Shown: piece after piece, positions 7,940 through 15,997 of the stretch
Numbering within the stretch: the first letter of the stretch is position 1
Layout of the letters: each line of letters begins with the position of its first letter
Assembly: GCA_042088665.1 (NCBI GenBank)
Contig: JBELMB010000015.1
Span: 1-48,755 of the forward strand
Length of the DNA stretch: 48,755 nucleotides
Direction of reading: 5' to 3'
From: JBELMB01 sp042088665
GTDB lineage: Bacteria > Pseudomonadota > Alphaproteobacteria > Rhodobacterales > Rhodobacteraceae
Position numbers and translations under genes: made by a program
The notes under the pieces: generated by a model
The model's database searches: none
The model's input: only the letters and a program-made list of their open reading frames with translations
Told to the model about the DNA's origin: nothing

Positions 7940-8854
7940 TCACTCGGCCGGTTCGGAATACTGATCCTTTGGCGTCGTGATCCGGATGAACTGCATGAAT
8001 TGCCGGGCCAGTTGCGTGGGCGGCTGCCCAGCGGGCAAGACAAAGCTTGTGTTGTATTGAATGGCCGCATCAAACGGGCGCACGACCACGCCGTCCGTAC
8101 CGGCAGACAAGATCGGAAACGGGTTGAACAAAGCGACGCCCAGCCCGGCCCGCACCAGTTCAAGCGCGGTCATGGAGGTCGCCGTTTCAGCGACACGTCG
8201 CGGCGTCACGTCGGCTTTTGCGAACACCTGATCAATAATGGCCCGGGTGCCGATACGGCGGAGAAACTCGATGGTTTCGACACCGTCGAGATCCGCCGGG
8301 GTCACGCGCTTGCGCACGGCCAGCGGGTGATCCACGGGCATCACGCACACCACCTGACTGCGCCGCCACGGAACGGTGTTCACGCCGGATTGCTGGATCA
8401 TCGCGCTGGTCAGCCCCAGGTCATAGCGCAGATCGAGGATGCCCGAGACAAGCGCGTCGGTCGACTGAATGTCCAGTTGCAGCCGCCGTCCCGGATTGGC
8501 CTTCAGGAACTTTGCAACGCGCGAGACGACGAAATGCTGCGCAAGAGCGGGCGGAACGATCAGGCGCAGCGGCTCGTCCTCGGGGGCGGCCCATTCCGCG
8601 CCCTCGATCTTGGCGAGTGTTTCGAAAATCGGGTCGAGCGAGGCATTCAGGCGCAGGGCTTCTGCCGTGGGTTCGATCCGTCCAGAGGCGCGCACAAAGA
8701 GAGGCCTGCCTACCCGTGCTTCGAGCTGTGACAAGGCGCGGCTCACAGCAGATTGCGACACGCCAAGCCGCCGGGCCGCACCGATTGTGGTGCCAACCAT
8801 GACGACGGCCCTCAGGGCCTCAAGCTCGCGCAGATTGTGGCGATGTTCGGTCAT
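7940..8854 (-). CDS. LysR-family transcriptional regulator of the peptide-uptake cluster
   Basis: Residues about 8-67 form the LysR winged helix-turn-helix, with the pattern GAARRLGVSQSAVSRALSQLE. The remainder is a periplasmic-binding-protein-like effector domain of normal length (304 residues in all). It is divergent from the substrate-binding-protein gene, and the 176 bp between them carry two overlapping dyads that are good LysR sites. Expected behaviour of the family is repression of its own gene and ligand-dependent activation of the divergent operon. The sequence just before the ATG is a run of A with no clear Shine-Dalgarno site, so translation may be weak. The ligand is unknown, presumably the imported compound or a breakdown product. 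Confidence 0.9.
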   Translation of the reverse strand: MTEHRHNLRELEALRAVVMVGTTIGAARRLGVSQSAVSRALSQLEARVGRPLFVRASGRIEPTAEALRLNASLDPIFETLAKIEGAEWAAPEDEPLRLIVPPALAQHFVVSRVAKFLKANPGRRLQLDIQSTDALVSGILDLRYDLGLTSAMIQQSGVNTVPWRRSQVVCVMPVDHPLAVRKRVTPADLDGVETIEFLRRIGTRAIIDQVFAKADVTPRRVAETATSMTALELVRAGLGVALFNPFPILSAGTDGVVVRPFDAAIQYNTSFVLPAGQPPTQLARQFMQFIRITTPKDQYSEPAE

Positions 8855-8906
8855 TTTTTACGCGTCCGGCTGGATGCGCCCCTGGATCTCACGGAACAGG
8901 ATTGAT

Positions 8907-8944
8907 CTATGCGCATATGCATAGCATTGCGTATTGGCAATGCT
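8907..8944. promoter_or_regulatory. Nested inverted repeats, likely LysR operator
   Basis: CTATGC-N6-GCATAG (8907-8924) overlaps AGCATTGC-N6-GCAATGCT (8923-8944) by two bases. Both are perfect dyads and together they fill the centre of the divergent intergenic region. The second dyad covers the -35 of the candidate promoter for the transporter operon, the usual layout for a LysR activation site. On the opposite strand TTGCCA-N17-TATGCG could serve the regulator gene itself. Confidence 0.6.
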
Positions 8945-8962
8945 TTTCGTGGTAACTAGCAT
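8934..8962 (+). promoter_or_regulatory. Candidate promoter of the peptide transporter operon
   Basis: TTGGCA (8934-8939) is 17 bases upstream of TAGCAT (8957-8962). The -35 matches five of six consensus positions and the -10 four of six. It overlaps the operator dyad and would give a leader of about 60 bases before the ATG at 9031. Confidence 0.4.
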
Positions 8963-9030
8963 TCCTTGATGACGCGGCGCCGGACACGGATTCGGTGACA
9001 CAGGCGTCCAATGAAAAGGGGAGTGCTTAA

Positions 9031-10614
9031 ATGAGAAAACTCAAACTTGCGACTGCTGTGGCCGCGGGCGTTCTTGCGCTAGGTGCCGGGGCCGTCTCGG
9101 CGGAGAAGCTGACGATCGGTCTCGCGTCCGAGCCAACGTCCATGGATCCGCATTTTCACAACCTTGGCCCGAACAATGCCATGACGCTGCATATCTTTGA
9201 TCGCCTTGTCGATCAGAACGAAAAGCAGCAGCTGATCCCCGGTCTGGCCGTGTCATGGGAGCCAATCGACGATCTGACATGGGAATTCAAACTGCGCGAA
9301 GGTGTGACATTCCACGACGGAAACCCGTTTACCGCGGATGACGTGGTCTGCACGATCGAGCGCGCGCCGAACGTCCCGAACTCTCCCTCCAGCTTTGGCA
9401 CCTATCTCAAGGGCAAGTCTGTCGAGAAGATTGACGACTACACCGTCCACTTCAAGACGCCAGCCCCCTTCCCGCTGATGGCCAACGACATCTCGACCAT
9501 TCGCATCATCTCTGACGAGGTGGGATGCGGCGCCGCGACCGAAGACTTCAACAACGGCACGGCCGCTGTTGGCACTGGCCCGTTCAAGTTCGTCAGCTAT
9601 ACGCCGGGCGAAAGCATCGTCATGGAACGCAATGACGACTATTGGGGCGATGCGCCGATCTGGTCCGAAGTGGAGTTCAAGCCGATTTCCTCCGGGCCAA
9701 GCCGGGTTGCCGCGCTCTTGGCAGGCGATATCGACATGATTGCCTCGGTGCCCACCACGGACATCTCGACCTTGGCCAAAAAGGACGAGATCCAGCTGAG
9801 CCAGGGCGTGTCGAACCGGGTCATCTACCTGCACATGGACCAGTTCCGCGAGAACTCTCCCTTCATCAAGGGCAATGATGGCAGCGACATCATGAACCCC
9901 CTCTTGGATGTGCGCGTGCGCAAGGCGATCAGCATGGCGATCAATCGTGACGCGATTGTTGACCGTGTGATGGAGGGCGTCGCCCTGCCCGCGGGCCAGT
10001 TGCTGCCCGAGGGCTTCTTTGGCGTGTCCGACAAGCTGAGCGTGGTCGAGTATGACCCCGAAGGCGCAAAGGCCCTGTTGGCCGAAGCGGGCTATGCCGA
10101 CGGGTTCCAGATGACCATCCACGGACCCAATGACCGCTACATCAACGACGCCAGAATTGCCGAAGCGGTCGCGCAGATGTTGACCCGTATCGGCATCAAG
10201 ACCGCGGTCGAGACAATGCCGCGTTCGGTCTACTTTGGTCGCGCCTCGCGCGGTGGCGAAGGCGATCTGCCCGAGTTCAGCTTTATCCTTGTGGGCTGGG
10301 GCGCCGGTTCCGGCGAGGCCTCTTCGCCGCTGAAGTCGCTGATCGCGACCCACAACCCTGACAAGGGCTTTGGCTCTTCGAACCGTGGCCGCTATTCCAA
10401 CCCGGAAACGGATGCGCTGATCATCGAAGCCCTGCGCACGGTCGACGATGCCAAGCGGCAGGATTTGTTGGCCGCAGCCACGGAAAGCGCGATCGAGGAC
10501 GTCGCGATCATTCCGACCCATTTCCAGGTCTCGACCTGGGCCGCCAAGAAAGGTCTGGTCTACAAGGCACGCACCGACGAGTACACGCTCGCCATCGGCG
10601 TGACCAAAGAGTAA
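9031..10614 (+). CDS. ABC transporter substrate-binding protein, family 5 (DppA/OppA-like)
   Basis: A 527-residue periplasmic binding protein. Residues 1-24 are a Sec signal peptide (MRKLK, a hydrophobic core, then AVSA before Glu25). The mature part begins LTIGLASEPTSMDPH, a hallmark of the SBP_bac_5 family, and has the usual TWEFKLREGVTFHDG segment near residue 90. Members bind di- and oligopeptides, opines, nickel or other small amides. GGGGAG stands before the ATG. It is the first gene of an operon with two permeases and two ATPases. A hairpin follows its stop codon, which would let this gene be expressed more strongly than the membrane parts. Two downstream M20 hydrolases point to a peptide-like ligand, but the exact ligand is unknown. 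Confidence 0.93.
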   Translation: MRKLKLATAVAAGVLALGAGAVSAEKLTIGLASEPTSMDPHFHNLGPNNAMTLHIFDRLVDQNEKQQLIPGLAVSWEPIDDLTWEFKLREGVTFHDGNPFTADDVVCTIERAPNVPNSPSSFGTYLKGKSVEKIDDYTVHFKTPAPFPLMANDISTIRIISDEVGCGAATEDFNNGTAAVGTGPFKFVSYTPGESIVMERNDDYWGDAPIWSEVEFKPISSGPSRVAALLAGDIDMIASVPTTDISTLAKKDEIQLSQGVSNRVIYLHMDQFRENSPFIKGNDGSDIMNPLLDVRVRKAISMAINRDAIVDRVMEGVALPAGQLLPEGFFGVSDKLSVVEYDPEGAKALLAEAGYADGFQMTIHGPNDRYINDARIAEAVAQMLTRIGIKTAVETMPRSVYFGRASRGGEGDLPEFSFILVGWGAGSGEASSPLKSLIATHNPDKGFGSSNRGRYSNPETDALIIEALRTVDDAKRQDLLAAATESAIEDVAIIPTHFQVSTWAAKKGLVYKARTDEYTLAIGVTKE

Positions 10615-10628
10615 GCACCCGCTACCAG

Positions 10629-10658
10629 CCGGGCCGCGCCAATGTGCGGCCCGGTTTT
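10629..10658 (+). terminator. Intercistronic hairpin with T-run after the binding-protein gene
   Basis: CCGGGCCGC (10629-10637) pairs perfectly with GCGGCCCGG (10646-10654) across an eight-base loop, followed by TTTT. It has the form of an intrinsic terminator but lies inside the operon, so it most likely acts as a partial terminator or 3' stabiliser that raises binding protein over permease. Confidence 0.65.
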
Positions 10659-10678
10659 CCCTTTGAAGGTCCTCCCCC

Positions 10679-11656
10679 ATGACCGTTTTCGTCATTCGCC
10701 GACTGCTTCAGGCACTCGTCGTCGTATTCCTGATGTCCGTGATCGTCTTTTTCGGCGTCAACATCGTTGGCGACCCGGTCTACATGCTGGTCAGCCCCGA
10801 TGCGGATCAGGCCGATATCGAAGCCGCCATCCGCCGTCTTGGGCTGGATCGCCCGATCTGGGATCAATACCTGCTGTTCCTGCAAGGCGCTGTGCGCGGC
10901 GATCTGGGCAACAGCTTTATTTTTGGTGAGCCCGCGCTGAAACTGATCCTGCATCATATGCCCGCGACCATGGAACTGGCCTTTACCGCGCTGTTTCTGG
11001 CTGTGGCGATTGGCATCCCGCTGGGCCTTTATGCCGGGCTCTATCCGGACAACCCGATTTCCAAGGGGATCATGGCCACCTCGATCCTCGGGTTTTCGCT
11101 GCCGACCTTCTGGGTCGGTCTCATGCTGATCATGCTGTTCGCGGTCGAACTGGGGTGGGTCCCGGCCACGGGGCGCGGCGATATGGGGTCCTTTCTGGGC
11201 ATCAGGAGCAGCTTGTTCACCTCTGACGGTCTCAGCCATATCTTTCTGCCCGCGCTGAACCTCGCGCTCCTGAAGATCTCGCTTGCCATTCGACTGACCC
11301 GCGCCGGTGTGCGCGAGGCCATGGGGCAGGATTATGTGAAATACGCCCGTGCAAAGGGACTGTCGACGCGGCGGATCATCTCTGTGCATGTGATGAAGAA
11401 CATCATGATCCCGGTTGTCACGGTGATGGGGCTGGAGTTCGGCAGCCTGATCGGCTTTTCGGTCGTGACCGAGACGATCTTTGCCTGGCCGGGCATGGGC
11501 AAGCTGCTGATCGACGCCATTCTACAGCTCGACCGGCCCGTGGTCGTTGCCTATCTGATGATCATCGTTCTCTTCTTTGTCGTGATCAACCTGATCGTCG
11601 ACATCCTCTATTCCATCCTCGACCCGCGGGTCCGTTTGCAGGATCAGGGCACATGA
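10679..11656 (+). CDS. Peptide ABC transporter permease (DppB-like)
   Basis: A 325-residue inner-membrane protein with the usual features of the first permease of peptide/nickel importers: an N-terminal membrane helix starting at residue 1 (MTVFVIRRLLQALVVVFLMS), a periplasmic loop of about 75 residues, then five further helices. The cytoplasmic EAA loop reads REAMGQDYVKYARAKG near residue 220 and is where the ATPase docks. It pairs with the next gene, whose ATG overlaps this stop codon (ATGA), so the two permeases are translationally coupled. Confidence 0.92.
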   Translation: MTVFVIRRLLQALVVVFLMSVIVFFGVNIVGDPVYMLVSPDADQADIEAAIRRLGLDRPIWDQYLLFLQGAVRGDLGNSFIFGEPALKLILHHMPATMELAFTALFLAVAIGIPLGLYAGLYPDNPISKGIMATSILGFSLPTFWVGLMLIMLFAVELGWVPATGRGDMGSFLGIRSSLFTSDGLSHIFLPALNLALLKISLAIRLTRAGVREAMGQDYVKYARAKGLSTRRIISVHVMKNIMIPVVTVMGLEFGSLIGFSVVTETIFAWPGMGKLLIDAILQLDRPVVVAYLMIIVLFFVVINLIVDILYSILDPRVRLQDQGT

Positions 11657-12573
11657 CAGAAACCGCTGCACCACCTGTATCCGACGACATCCCGGCCAGG
11701 ATCGAAACGCCATTCCAGCGCTTTCGCTCGGAGTTCATGGAGAGCAAGATCGCGGCGGCGGCCTTGGTCCTGCTGGGGATCATCATCCTTCTCGCCATCC
11801 TTGCGCCGTGGATCACCCCCCAGAACCCCTATGATCTGGCGCAGGTCGATGTGATGGACGGGCGTCTGCCGCCCGGCACCGAAGCCTACACAGGCTATAC
11901 GATGTGGCTCGGCTCTGACGGATCGGGGCGCGATCTTTATTCCGCCATTCTCTACGGGCTGCGCATCTCGCTGACGGTCGGGCTGGCCTCTGGTGTGATT
12001 GCGCTGCTTATCGGCATGACCATCGGACTGGTCGCGGCCTACGCCGGTGGCCGCATCGAAGCGATCATCATGCGGATCGTCGATCTGCAACTCTCCTTTC
12101 CGGCCTCATTGGTGGCGCTGATGCTGGTGGCCGCGCTTGGCAAAGGGGTCGACAAGATCATCCTTGCCCTCGTTGTGGCGCAATGGGCCTATTATGCCCG
12201 CACCGTCCGGGCGACGGCGCTGGTCGAGCGCAGCAAGGAATACGTCGAGGCGGCACAGTGTCTGGGCCTGTCACGCCCCCGCATCGTCTTTCGGCACATC
12301 CTGCCCAACTGCATGGCACCGCTGATCGTGGTTGGCACGGTGCAAACCGCCAGCGCGATCTCGCTGGAGGCGACGCTCTCGTTTCTGGGCGTGGGTTTGC
12401 CGCAGACCGAACCCTCCCTCGGGGTGCTGATTGCGAACGGATTTGAATACATGCTGTCCGGGCGCTACTGGATTTCGATCTTCCCCGGGCTGGCGCTGTT
12501 GTTGACAGTGGTGTCGATCAACCTTGTGGGCGACCAGTTGCGAGATGTCCTGAACCCGAGGCTGAAGAAATGA
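11653..12573 (+). CDS. Peptide ABC transporter permease (DppC-like)
   Basis: The second permease, 306 residues. It has the typical cytoplasmic N-terminal extension of DppC/OppC proteins (about 35 residues), a first membrane helix LVLLGIIILLAILAPWI, a periplasmic segment with WLGSDGSGRDLYSAILYG, which is near-invariant in this subfamily, and five more helices. The EAA loop is EYVEAAQCLGLSRPRIVFRH. It overlaps the preceding gene by four bases and the following ATPase gene by four bases, so the permease-permease-ATPase block is tightly coupled. Confidence 0.92.
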   Translation: MTETAAPPVSDDIPARIETPFQRFRSEFMESKIAAAALVLLGIIILLAILAPWITPQNPYDLAQVDVMDGRLPPGTEAYTGYTMWLGSDGSGRDLYSAILYGLRISLTVGLASGVIALLIGMTIGLVAAYAGGRIEAIIMRIVDLQLSFPASLVALMLVAALGKGVDKIILALVVAQWAYYARTVRATALVERSKEYVEAAQCLGLSRPRIVFRHILPNCMAPLIVVGTVQTASAISLEATLSFLGVGLPQTEPSLGVLIANGFEYMLSGRYWISIFPGLALLLTVVSINLVGDQLRDVLNPRLKK

Positions 12574-13547
12574 CCGCTGTCCTCGAAGTGAGCGGTCTGA
12601 AGACCCATTTCTTCACCCGTGGCGGCGTTGTAAAGGCCGTGGACGGGGTCGATTTCTCGGTCTCGCGCGGCGAGATCATGGGCCTCGTGGGCGAAAGCGG
12701 GTCAGGCAAGTCGATCACGGGCTTTTCGATCCTCGGTCTGATTGATCCACCCGGGCGCATCACCGAAGGGTCGATCAAATTCGATGGCGAGGACATTGCC
12801 CAAGCCTCGCAGGAACGGCTGGCGCGTCTGCGCGGCAACCGCATCTCGATGATCTTTCAGGACCCGATGATGACGCTGAACCCGGTCTTGCGGGTTGACA
12901 CGCAGATGATCGAGGCGATTCAGGCCCATGAGAAAACAGATCGGCAATCCGCGTGGGAACGCAGTCGCGACGCCCTCGGCCTTGTCGGCATCCCCTCCCC
13001 CGAAGAACGCCTGCGCGCCTATCCGCACCAACTGTCCGGTGGCATGCGGCAGCGCGTGGCGATCGCGACGGCATTCCTCAACAAGCCCGACCTCGTGATC
13101 GCCGATGAGCCGACCACGGCGCTGGACGTGACCATTCAGGCCCAGATCATTCACGAGGCGCAAAAGCTTACGAAACAGACGGGCACCGCGATGATCTGGA
13201 TCACCCATGACCTTGCGGTGGTGGCCGGTCTCGCGGACCGCATTTCGGTCATGTACGCCGGACGGATCGTCGAACAAGGCGACACGGATGACGTCATCGA
13301 CCGCCCCTTGCACCCGTATACCGTGGGGCTGTTGGGGTCGGTCCCAAGTGCCAACAAACGCGGCGCGCGGCTTTACCAGATCGAGGGCATGACCCCGAAC
13401 ATGCTTGCCCTGCCTGAAGGCTGCGCCTTTGGCCCCCGATGCAAGGCGCGCACGGCGGCCTGCGCGGCACAACCCGCGGTCGAAGATACGGCGGACCGGC
13501 GTCTGCGCTGCTTCAACCCCCAATTTCCGGCAGAGGCTGCGACGTGA
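12570..13547 (+). CDS. Peptide ABC transporter ATP-binding protein (DppD-like)
   Basis: A 325-residue cytoplasmic ATPase. The Walker A motif is GESGSGKS (about 39-46), the signature LSGGMRQRV, Walker B DLVIADEPTTALDV, and the switch His is in WITHDL. The C-terminus holds the oligopeptide/dipeptide transporter domain with the Cys-containing segment GCAFGPRCKARTAAC, a conserved feature of this subfamily linked to an iron-sulfur cluster in some members. It starts at an ATGA overlap with the permease and is followed by a GTGA overlap with the second ATPase. The two ATPases should form the heterodimer that drives import. Confidence 0.92.
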   Translation: MTAVLEVSGLKTHFFTRGGVVKAVDGVDFSVSRGEIMGLVGESGSGKSITGFSILGLIDPPGRITEGSIKFDGEDIAQASQERLARLRGNRISMIFQDPMMTLNPVLRVDTQMIEAIQAHEKTDRQSAWERSRDALGLVGIPSPEERLRAYPHQLSGGMRQRVAIATAFLNKPDLVIADEPTTALDVTIQAQIIHEAQKLTKQTGTAMIWITHDLAVVAGLADRISVMYAGRIVEQGDTDDVIDRPLHPYTVGLLGSVPSANKRGARLYQIEGMTPNMLALPEGCAFGPRCKARTAACAAQPAVEDTADRRLRCFNPQFPAEAAT

Positions 13548-14548
13548 CAGAGCCCCTTGTTGAAATCCGCAATGTGTCGAAACGCTTTGTCAAACGGTTG
13601 GACGTGGCGGGCAAGATCGCCCGTCGTCTGGGTGCGAACATCCGCGAGGAAACCGTGCATGCGGTGGATCAGGTCAACCTGTCGATTGCCCCGGGCGAAG
13701 TTGTTGGTCTTGTGGGTGAATCCGGTTGCGGCAAGTCCACGCTGGGCCGCGTGGTTGCAGGCATCCACGCCGCCAGCGATGGCCAGATGTTCTTTCAGGG
13801 CAAGGATACCGCCACGCTGACAGGCGCGGATCGGCGTGCCGCGACCCTTGCTATCCAGATGATCTTTCAGGATCCGTTTGCCTCGCTCAATCCGCGCATG
13901 CGGGTCGAAGACATCATCGGCGAAGCCCCCGCGATGCATGGCATCGTCAGCAGAGCGGAGCTGTCGGACTATGTGGACGACGTGATGAAAAAGGTGGGGC
14001 TCGACCCCTCTTTGAAACGTCGCTACGCGCACCAGTTTTCCGGCGGGCAGCGACAGCGGATCGGGATTGCCCGTGCCTTGGCGGTGAAGCCAAAGTTCCT
14101 TGTCTGTGACGAGGCCATCGCCGCGCTGGACGTGTCGATCCAGGCGCAGGTGATCAACCTGTTCATGGATCTGCGCGAAGAACTGGGCCTGACCTATCTG
14201 TTCATCAGCCACGACCTCAGCGTCGTCGAACATATCGCCGACCGCGTCGCGATCATGTACCTGGGCCGCATCGTCGAGAGCGCCTCGACCGAAGAGATCT
14301 TTGCCAACCCGCGCCACCCCTACACAAAGGCACTGCTGGCCGAAGCGCCGCGGCTGGATCAGCGACGCCGGGAATTCACGCCCATCGTGGGGGAAATTCC
14401 GTCACCGCTGGATCCCCCGCCCGGGTGCACCTTTCATCCACGTTGCGCGGTGGCCACGGATCTTTGCCGCCAGAAGGTGCCTGAATTGAAGGCCGGGCCA
14501 GACGGACGCCTGACGGCCTGCCTGCTGGAACACGAAAAATCCATCTGA
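13544..14548 (+). CDS. Peptide ABC transporter ATP-binding protein (DppF-like)
   Basis: The second ATPase, 334 residues from GTG at 13544, which overlaps the upstream stop as GTGA; earlier in-frame starts would run far into the first ATPase and are unlikely. Walker A is GESGCGKST, the signature FSGGQRQRIGIARAL, and the Cys motif near the C-terminus PGCTFHPRCAVATDLC. The Walker B region reads FLVCDEAIAALDVS, with Ala where most homologues have Pro after the catalytic Glu; the Asp and Glu themselves are kept, so activity is expected. It completes the importer of binding protein, two permeases and two ATPases. Confidence 0.92.
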   Translation: MTEPLVEIRNVSKRFVKRLDVAGKIARRLGANIREETVHAVDQVNLSIAPGEVVGLVGESGCGKSTLGRVVAGIHAASDGQMFFQGKDTATLTGADRRAATLAIQMIFQDPFASLNPRMRVEDIIGEAPAMHGIVSRAELSDYVDDVMKKVGLDPSLKRRYAHQFSGGQRQRIGIARALAVKPKFLVCDEAIAALDVSIQAQVINLFMDLREELGLTYLFISHDLSVVEHIADRVAIMYLGRIVESASTEEIFANPRHPYTKALLAEAPRLDQRRREFTPIVGEIPSPLDPPPGCTFHPRCAVATDLCRQKVPELKAGPDGRLTACLLEHEKSI

Positions 14549-14576
14549 ACCGCCCGCAGGGGTCATGGAGACAAGA

Positions 14577-15983
14577 ATGCAGAACGCCGAGCCCATCTGG
14601 AATCATGTTGACCAGCACCGCGAGGGCTTCATCGAATTGTCCGACCGCGTTTTCGACACACCCGAGACGCTCTATGCAGAACACAAATCCGTGGCAGAAC
14701 ATCGGCGGATGCTGGAGGCACAAGGGTTCAGGATCACCGAGAACGCAGCAGGCATCCCGACGGCGGTCGTCGGTGAGGCTGGCGACGAAGGCCCGGTCAT
14801 CGCGATCCTCGGGGAATTCGACGCGCTCCCCTATCTGAGCCAGGCACCGGGCGCCACCGAACATACACCTCTCGAAGAGGGGGGCAACGGGCATGGCTGC
14901 GGGCACAACCTGTTGGGGGCCGCAGCCCTTTTGGCGGCAACGGCGGTCAAGGACTGGCTGGCCGCGACAGGCATAAAGGCGCGCGTGCGCTACTATGGCT
15001 GCCCGGCAGAAGAAGGTGGAGCAGCCAAGACCTACATGGTGCGCGAAGGGCTGTACGACGATGTGGACGCCGCGATTTCGTGGCACCCCGCGACTTTCAC
15101 AGCCGTGAACGAGGCCAATTCCCTCGCCAACACCCGCATCGATTTCACTTTCCATGGCAAGGCCGCCCATGCGGCAGGCGCGCCCGAACTGGGCCGCTCC
15201 GCGCTGGACGCGGTGGAATTGATGAACGTCGGCGTCAACTACCTGCGTGAACACATGCCCGACAGCGCCCGGGTGCATTACGCCTATCTCGATGCGGGCG
15301 GCGTCGCCCCAAACGTGGTGCAATCCAAGGCGACCGTCCGGCAATTGGTGCGCGCGGCCACCCTGCCCGACCTGCACGATCTGATCGCGCGGGTCCGCAA
15401 GATCGCGGAAGGCGCCGCGCTGATGACAGAGACCCAGATGACCAGTCAGGTCTTCTCGGGCGTCTCGAACCTGCTCGGCAATCGCCCGCTGGAAGAGGCA
15501 ATGCAGGCCGAACTGGAAAAACTGGGCCCGGTGCCCTTTGACGAGGCGGACCGCAATTTTGCCCGCGAGATCCAGAAGACCCTGACCAAGGCGGATATCG
15601 ACACCACCTTCAAACGCATCGGCATGAAGCCCGCCAAGGACCTCGCCATGTGTGATTTCATCGCCCCGCTGGACCGCCACAGCGACGGCGGCGAAGGGTC
15701 CACCGATGTCGGGGATGTCAGCTGGGCGGTGCCCACGGTGCAGGCCCGGGTCGCCACCTGCGCCATCGGCACGCCGTTCCACACATGGCAGACGGTCACA
15801 CAGGGCAAGACACCCGCCGCGCACAAGGGCATGATCTACGCCGCCAAGGTGATGGCCGCCACGGCCTGCCGCCTGATCGAAGACCCCGCCATCGTCGCCG
15901 CGGCGCGAGCGGCGCATCGCGATCACCTTGACGAGACGCCATACACCTGTCCGATCCCTGACGACATCCGCCCCCCGGTTTGA
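14577..15983 (+). CDS. M20-family amidohydrolase, AbgB-like
   Basis: A metal-dependent amidohydrolase of the M20D branch, about 468 residues. Metal and catalytic motifs are GEFDALP (near 80), GHGCGHN (near 105) and PAEEGG (near 145), with a lid/dimerisation domain in the middle. AbgB, the closest named relative by pattern, is one subunit of p-aminobenzoyl-glutamate hydrolase. No AbgA partner is next to it, so that substrate should not be assumed. ATG at 14577 has GGAG six bases upstream and is preferred to ATG at 14565. It follows the transporter ATPase by 28 bp and is very likely in the same transcript, which suggests cytoplasmic hydrolysis of the imported amide. Confidence 0.88.
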   Translation: MQNAEPIWNHVDQHREGFIELSDRVFDTPETLYAEHKSVAEHRRMLEAQGFRITENAAGIPTAVVGEAGDEGPVIAILGEFDALPYLSQAPGATEHTPLEEGGNGHGCGHNLLGAAALLAATAVKDWLAATGIKARVRYYGCPAEEGGAAKTYMVREGLYDDVDAAISWHPATFTAVNEANSLANTRIDFTFHGKAAHAAGAPELGRSALDAVELMNVGVNYLREHMPDSARVHYAYLDAGGVAPNVVQSKATVRQLVRAATLPDLHDLIARVRKIAEGAALMTETQMTSQVFSGVSNLLGNRPLEEAMQAELEKLGPVPFDEADRNFAREIQKTLTKADIDTTFKRIGMKPAKDLAMCDFIAPLDRHSDGGEGSTDVGDVSWAVPTVQARVATCAIGTPFHTWQTVTQGKTPAAHKGMIYAAKVMAATACRLIEDPAIVAAARAAHRDHLDETPYTCPIPDDIRPPV

Positions 15984-15997
15984 GAAACGAGGCTTCC

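Noticed and set aside
6385..8163. 592-codon minus-strand frame opposite the M81 gene
   Set aside because: Shadow of the M81 enzyme; the translation is Arg/His-rich with no family resemblance.
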